From CAYNST01 sp964399955 (GTDB lineage Bacteria > Pseudomonadota > Gammaproteobacteria > Pseudomonadales > Cellvibrionaceae): a stretch of DNA of 10,769 bases. Position 1 is the stretch's first letter. Each line of letters starts with the position of its first letter. Both the position numbers and the translations under genes were made by a program. Location of the stretch: contig CAYNST010000114.1 of the NCBI GenBank assembly GCA_964399955.1, positions 1-10,769 of the forward strand, given 5' to 3'. Under the pieces are notes generated by a model that did no database searches, had not been told where the DNA came from, and saw only the letters and a list, made by a program, of their open reading frames with translations. Shown in pieces: positions 7,258-10,769 of the stretch.

Positions 7258-7275
7258 ACCCGGTTAGGTGAGTGT

Positions 7276-8217
7276 TCAGGGGGCGGAGGGCTCCGCGGGA
7301 GTGGCAGCAACGTCTGGGGCCAAACTCTCGAAGTCACGGATATAACTGCCAATTTTGCGCTTGAAGCGTTCGTCCTGGCGGTCGGAGCGGTCGTTGAGGA
7401 TTTTGGCCAGCAGGGTGTAGGTGCGCTCCTGATTGCGATCAACCAGGGCTTTGGCCTGTTTGGGCATATCCCCTGAACGGTGCGGCGCAACATTGCGTAG
7501 CTTGGCAAGCAAGGCGTCTGCGTCCTTACGCTCCTGCAGGGCGGCAATCAATTGATGCCGTTTGTGCATCTGTTGAATGGCAGTGAGCGCCTCGTAAGGC
7601 TCCAGTGACTCTGACCACTCCTTGAGCCATTCCCGTTGCTGCCTGGACAGCCCGCCCAGCCAATCGTCAAGATAGCCCTTCATCTTCTTGTAGCGTTTGT
7701 CCGCCTGTTTGGCGGGACTGAGATTGACGTATTCCCTGATGAACTTCTGCCGGCGCTCTTCCAGCTTGTTTTCCAGTTGCTCTACCTGGGCATCGCTGAA
7801 GCTGGACGCGATGCGGGCGACGTCCGGCAGCATGCGCTCAAGGGAGTAATCCATCAGCTCCTGGATTTTGTCGGTCTCCGCGTGGATGAACTGACTGGTG
7901 ACCGGGCCCTTGTCCACACCCTGCTGCAGAGCGTGCAGATACTGGCTGTACTCCATCAGTTGGGTTTGCCGATGCCAGTCGTGAAAGCGGCGAAGGGCCT
8001 CCCGCGCGGCGGGTTTTTGCTCGCCTTCCAGGCTGACGTAACGCTCTATTTGCCAAAGCATCAGCCGGTCAAGGTAGTTATAGGCAAGACGCACGGCACA
8101 GGCTGTGCTGAAAATGACCACGCCGGCCAGCAGCAGCCAGCGCACCACAGAGCCTGCGGCACCCGCACGGGTGCGATTGCTTTGAGAGTTTTCTGTGATG
8201 GGCTGGGTTCTGCTCAT
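7276..8217 (-). CDS. DUF6279-like lipoprotein of unknown function
   Basis: The 313-residue protein has a long polar N-terminus, a hydrophobic segment (WLLLAGVVIFSTA) and a lipobox STAC with Cys40, so it is probably a lipoprotein. After the Cys comes AVRLAYNYLDRLMLWQIERYV, which resembles the start of proteins grouped as DUF6279 in Gammaproteobacteria. The rest is very rich in charged helix, with possible coiled-coil segments around LENKLEERRQKF and a Pro/Ala-rich end. The n-region of about 26 residues is long for a lipoprotein. A GTG at codon 24 (8148) would give a more typical signal peptide, but it too lacks a good ribosome site. The gene starts six bases after the ychF stop and is likely co-transcribed. 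Its function is unknown. A 14-base palindrome at 7283-7296 lies inside its last codons. Confidence 0.75.
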   Translation of the reverse strand: MSRTQPITENSQSNRTRAGAAGSVVRWLLLAGVVIFSTACAVRLAYNYLDRLMLWQIERYVSLEGEQKPAAREALRRFHDWHRQTQLMEYSQYLHALQQGVDKGPVTSQFIHAETDKIQELMDYSLERMLPDVARIASSFSDAQVEQLENKLEERRQKFIREYVNLSPAKQADKRYKKMKGYLDDWLGGLSRQQREWLKEWSESLEPYEALTAIQQMHKRHQLIAALQERKDADALLAKLRNVAPHRSGDMPKQAKALVDRNQERTYTLLAKILNDRSDRQDERFKRKIGSYIRDFESLAPDVAATPAEPSAP

Positions 8218-8223
8218 GCAAGC

Positions 8224-9315
8224 CTATACGTTGAAGCGGAAGTGAACGACGTCGCCATCGGCAACAATGTATTCCTTGCCTTCCAGGCGCCACTTGCCGG
8301 CTTCCTTGGCGCCGGCTTCGCCTTTGTAGCGGATGAAGTCGTCGTAGGCGATGACCTCGGCGCGAATAAAACCTTTTTCAAAGTCGGTGTGGATTTTACC
8401 GGCCGCCTGCGGTGCGGTGGCTTTCAAGGGGATGGTCCAGGCACGTACTTCCTTCACCCCGGCGGTAAAATAGGTGTGCAGGTCAAGCAACTGGTAGCCC
8501 GCGCGGATCACGCGGTTCAGGCCGGGTTCGGTCATGCCGATATCCGCCAGAAATTCGGCTTTTTCGTCGTTGGCCAATTCGGCAATTTCACTTTCCATTT
8601 TGTTGCAAATGGGTACCACCACAGCGTTTTCTTCTGCGGCAATGGCCTCCAGTTCGGTCAAAAACGGGTTGTTCTCAAAGCCATCTTCCGCCACGTTGGC
8701 AATGTACATGGTGGGTTTGAGGGTGAGCAGGTTAAGCTCTGACAGGGTTTGTTTGTCGTCGTCACTGAGACCGGCGGAGCGCAGCGGTTTGGCTTCATTC
8801 AAATGTGGCAGAATTTTCTCGATAACCGAAAGCAGAGCTTTGGCGTGTTTGTCGCCGCCCTTGGCGGCCTTGGCATTGCGAAAATTGGCGCGCTCCACCG
8901 TGTCCAGATCCGACAGTGCCAGCTCGGTATTGATGGTTTCTATGTCGCCGCGCGGGCTGATCTTGCCGTCCACGTGAATCACGTTGTCGTCTTCAAAACA
9001 GCGCACCACATGAGCAATGGCGTCCGTTTCGCGAATATTGGCCAAAAACTTGTTGCCCAGCCCCTCGCCTTTGGAGGCGCCGGCCACCAGTCCGGCGATG
9101 TCCACAAACTCCATGGTGGTGGGTACAATGCGCTCGGGTTTGACGATGGCGGCAATGGCATCCTGGCGCGGGTCGGGTACAGCCACCACGCCGGCGTTGG
9201 GCTCAATGGTGCAGAAGGGGAAGTTTTCTGCCGAGATGCCAGCCTGGGTGAGGGCGTTGAAGAGGGTGGACTTACCCACATTGGGCAGGCCGACGATACC
9301 GCATTTAAAACCCAT
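8224..9315 (-). CDS. ychF: Redox-regulated ribosome-associated ATPase YchF (OLA1 family)
   Basis: YchF is an Obg-family P-loop protein that prefers ATP to GTP, associates with ribosomes and affects stress responses. The product is 363 residues, identical in length to E. coli YchF. Walker A is GLPNVGKST at 9-17 and the switch II motif DIAG is at 72-75. His114 lies in NVIHVDG at the position reported as catalytic in E. coli YchF. NVAE at 207-210 replaces the NKxD guanine-specificity motif, which accounts for ATP use. A helical coiled domain fills the middle, and a C-terminal TGS domain covers about 278-361, ending HFRFNV. An AGGAA ribosome site at 9322-9326 sits seven bases before the ATG. It follows pth after 119 bases, and the DUF6279-like lipoprotein gene follows six bases behind. 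Confidence 0.97.
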   Translation of the reverse strand: MGFKCGIVGLPNVGKSTLFNALTQAGISAENFPFCTIEPNAGVVAVPDPRQDAIAAIVKPERIVPTTMEFVDIAGLVAGASKGEGLGNKFLANIRETDAIAHVVRCFEDDNVIHVDGKISPRGDIETINTELALSDLDTVERANFRNAKAAKGGDKHAKALLSVIEKILPHLNEAKPLRSAGLSDDDKQTLSELNLLTLKPTMYIANVAEDGFENNPFLTELEAIAAEENAVVVPICNKMESEIAELANDEKAEFLADIGMTEPGLNRVIRAGYQLLDLHTYFTAGVKEVRAWTIPLKATAPQAAGKIHTDFEKGFIRAEVIAYDDFIRYKGEAGAKEAGKWRLEGKEYIVADGDVVHFRFNV

Positions 9316-9423
9316 AAGGAGTTCCTGTTGTCATTGTCTGGTTGACCCGCCGGGCGGTATTGCGTTCCCTGGAGGGTGTGATCTGTAGGAATAAGGCAGG
9401 CAGGCGGTGAACAACGCTCTGGG

Positions 9424-9448
9424 GCAGCGCCCGTTCAGGGCGTGCTGC
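9424..9448 (-). other. GC-rich hairpin spanning the pth stop codon
   Basis: On the minus strand GCAGC-AC-GCCC pairs with GGGC-GCTGC around the loop TGAAC, giving nine pairs with a two-base bulge. The pth stop codon TGA lies in the loop. No T-run follows, so it is not a standard intrinsic terminator. It could protect or process the message between pth and ychF. The remaining 9316-9423 has no gene and no clear promoter. Confidence 0.45.
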
Positions 9449-10031
9449 GGCTGTGAAGGTCTTTCATGGCGCGGTTCCAGTCGCCGCGCACCAGATCTTC
9501 CATCACATCAAGTGCGTTGTCGATGGCGCTGGCGATCAGGTCGCGCTCAGCGGTAGGGGCCTTCTGCAGCACATAGCCGGTCACCAGGCCGGCGCTGCCG
9601 GGGTGCCCAATGCCCAGCCGCAGCCGCCCAAACTGGCGGTTGTTGCCCAGCGCGGCAATAATATCACGCAGGCCGTTGTGCCCGCCGTGACCTCCGCCAA
9701 TTTTGAGCTTGGCGCTGCCCGGTGGCAGGTCCAATTCGTCGTGTACCACGAGTATGGCTTCGGCGGGAATCTTATAGAACTGGCTGATGGCCGCCACGGC
9801 CTGGCCGCTGCGGTTCATGAAGGTGGTGGGCACCAGCAGGCGCAGATCGGCCCCGGCGCACTGGGTGCGGCCGCTAAAGCCAAAAAATTTGGGGGTGTGA
9901 GTCAGGGAAATAGACGCCCGCTCCACCAGCCTGGCCACCAGATCTTCTCCGGCATTGTGGCGGGTGTGGGCGTATTCGGGGCCGGGATTTCCCAGGCCCA
10001 CGATGAGTTGTACCGGTGTTTGCACAGTCAC
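9435..10031 (-). CDS. pth: Peptidyl-tRNA hydrolase
   Basis: Pth cleaves the ester bond of peptidyl-tRNAs that drop off ribosomes, recycling the tRNA. The product has 198 residues, typical of the bacterial enzyme. It starts with LIVGLGNPGPEY. The catalytic His25 lies in TRHNAG, Asn73 in TTFMNRSG, Asp98 in VVHDELD and Asn119 in GGHNGLRDI. All four are shifted by five from E. coli His20, Asn68, Asp93 and Asn114, which shows an intact active site. The start is a GTG at 10031, with a second in-frame GTG at 10025. Neither has a strong ribosome site, so translation may depend on rplY, which ends 29 bases upstream. The order rplY-pth-ychF is conserved in Gammaproteobacteria. Confidence 0.96.
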   Translation of the reverse strand: MTVQTPVQLIVGLGNPGPEYAHTRHNAGEDLVARLVERASISLTHTPKFFGFSGRTQCAGADLRLLVPTTFMNRSGQAVAAISQFYKIPAEAILVVHDELDLPPGSAKLKIGGGHGGHNGLRDIIAALGNNRQFGRLRLGIGHPGSAGLVTGYVLQKAPTAERDLIASAIDNALDVMEDLVRGDWNRAMKDLHSRSTP

Positions 10032-10044
10032 AGAATGCGTTAAT

Positions 10045-10059
10045 CCGTTACAGAAACGG
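10045..10059 (-). other. Short hairpin between rplY and pth
   Basis: The minus strand has a perfect five-base stem CCGTT / AACGG with loop TCTGT immediately after the rplY stop. No T-run follows. It sits 14 bases before the pth GTG, close enough to influence pth initiation. It may be only a weak structure. Confidence 0.3.
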
Positions 10060-10060
10060 C

Positions 10061-10690
10061 TTATTCCGCGCCGTCTTCGGTAGCGTCTGTGTCAGCAGTA
10101 GCACCCTTGGCTTTGTTGACGCTCACCACCGGCAGGTCGTGGTCGGCGCCCTGAATCAAGGCAACAGATTCAACACCTTTAGGCAGTTGCAAGTCGGAAA
10201 CGTGCACGATTTGTCCCACATCTACGTCGGCCAGGTCAACTTCAATGAACTCCGGCAGGTCGCCCGGCAGGCAGTTGATTTCCAGCTGGGTCAGGTTGTG
10301 CAGGATGCTGCCGCCGCCGGTCTTCACGCCAACGCACTTGTCTTCGTTAATGAAGTGCAAGGGTACGGAGATAGTGATTTTCTTGGATTTGGAAACACGC
10401 AAAAAGTCGGCGTGCAGCACCTTGGGCTTGGCCGGGTGGCGCTGCAGGTCCTTGAGGATGACGTCTTCGCTGCTGTCGCCCAGGTTCAGGGTGATGATGT
10501 GCGAGTAGAACGCCTCACTCTCAAGGTGCTTAACCAGTTCTTTGTGCGTAATGCTGATGGTTTGCGGGGCTTTGTCGCCACCGTAAACAATAGCCGGTAC
10601 CAGGTCTGCAGAAAGACGCAGGCGGCGGCTCGCACCTTTACCTATAACTTCCCGCGTTTGTGCAGTTAAAGTAAAATCTTCAGTTGACAT
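10061..10690 (-). CDS. rplY: Large ribosomal subunit protein bL25 (CTC / TL5 long form)
   Basis: bL25 binds 5S rRNA on the large ribosomal subunit. The product is 209 residues, the long CTC/TL5 form rather than the 94-residue E. coli form. The N-terminal 5S-binding domain spans about 4-95 (FTLTAQTREVIGKGASRRLR, then VPAIVYGG, and KDLQRHPAKPKVLHADF at about 80-96). A C-terminal beta domain follows to about residue 190 (ISVPLHFINEDKCVGVKTGG, PGDLPEFIEVDLADVDVGQ). The tail is acidic (TDATEDGAE). A GAGGA ribosome site at 10698-10702 sits seven bases before the ATG. The leader contains an inverted repeat. In related genomes prs lies directly upstream, and pth and ychF follow as here. Confidence 0.96.
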   Translation of the reverse strand: MSTEDFTLTAQTREVIGKGASRRLRLSADLVPAIVYGGDKAPQTISITHKELVKHLESEAFYSHIITLNLGDSSEDVILKDLQRHPAKPKVLHADFLRVSKSKKITISVPLHFINEDKCVGVKTGGGSILHNLTQLEINCLPGDLPEFIEVDLADVDVGQIVHVSDLQLPKGVESVALIQGADHDLPVVSVNKAKGATADTDATEDGAE

Positions 10691-10710
10691 GAGTCAGTCC
10701 TCGTGGATGA

Positions 10711-10741
10711 CCATAGAGATCCGCGACCAGAATATCTATGG
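10711..10741 (-). repeat. Inverted repeat in the rplY leader
   Basis: Ten-base arms CCATAGATAT and ATCTCTATGG (minus strand) flank an 11-base loop and pair with one internal mismatch. The 3' arm ends 20 bases before the rplY ATG and eight bases before its ribosome site. No T-run follows, so it is not a standard terminator for an upstream gene. A leader regulatory hairpin or a protein-binding site is possible. The last 28 bases of the window (10742-10769) show nothing I can name. Confidence 0.5.
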
Positions 10742-10769
10742 GTAGTAAGTGCCGGAAATCGGCCCTAAA

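Noticed and set aside
9345..9425. Separate ychF promoter
   Set aside because: TTGTTC and TTATTC hexamers occur, but neither spacing nor -10 match is convincing.

Overview
This window looks like an ordinary chromosomal housekeeping region of a gammaproteobacterium. It is GC-rich (my estimate is in the high fifties percent) and densely coding. The gene orders leuS-lptE-holA and rplY-pth-ychF are both typical of Gammaproteobacteria. The ribonucleotide reductase large subunit has the duplicated N-terminal ATP-cone layout known from Pseudomonas aeruginosa NrdA. A Cellvibrionaceae-like or other marine gammaproteobacterial origin is a guess from overall protein similarity, not something I can prove here.

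Layout from left to right. At 1-1418 (minus) is the N-terminal half of nrdA, cut by the window edge. At 1419-2050 is a 632-base gap holding the nrdA control region: a good -10 box, two NrdR-like boxes 31 bp apart, a perfect DnaA box, and the likely terminator of the operon to the right. At 2051-6062 (minus) is a compact leuS-lptE-holA operon: leucyl-tRNA synthetase, LPS-assembly lipoprotein, and the clamp-loader delta subunit. lptE follows leuS almost directly and overlaps holA by 14 bases. At 6063-6306 is a divergent intergenic region. At 6307-7257 (plus) is the only plus-strand gene, a stand-alone soluble protein resembling a nitrate/nitrite-sensing (NIT) domain. At 7276-8217 (minus) is a DUF6279-like lipoprotein directly behind ychF (8224-9315). 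Then come pth (9435-10031) and rplY (10061-10690), all minus strand, probably one transcription unit starting at or beyond the right edge (prs is the usual upstream neighbour).

Functionally the genes cover dNTP supply and its control by NrdR/DnaA, replication (holA), translation (leuS, rplY, pth, ychF) and envelope assembly (lptE). Two genes are poorly characterised: the NIT-like protein and the DUF6279 lipoprotein.

I found no mobile element, CRISPR array, tRNA, rRNA or defence cassette. The points most worth a second look are the two-box NrdR site with an added DnaA box, a leucyl-tRNA synthetase that lacks the leucine-specific insertion before KMSKS, the NIT protein with no output domain, and an inverted repeat in the rplY leader that could be an autoregulatory element.
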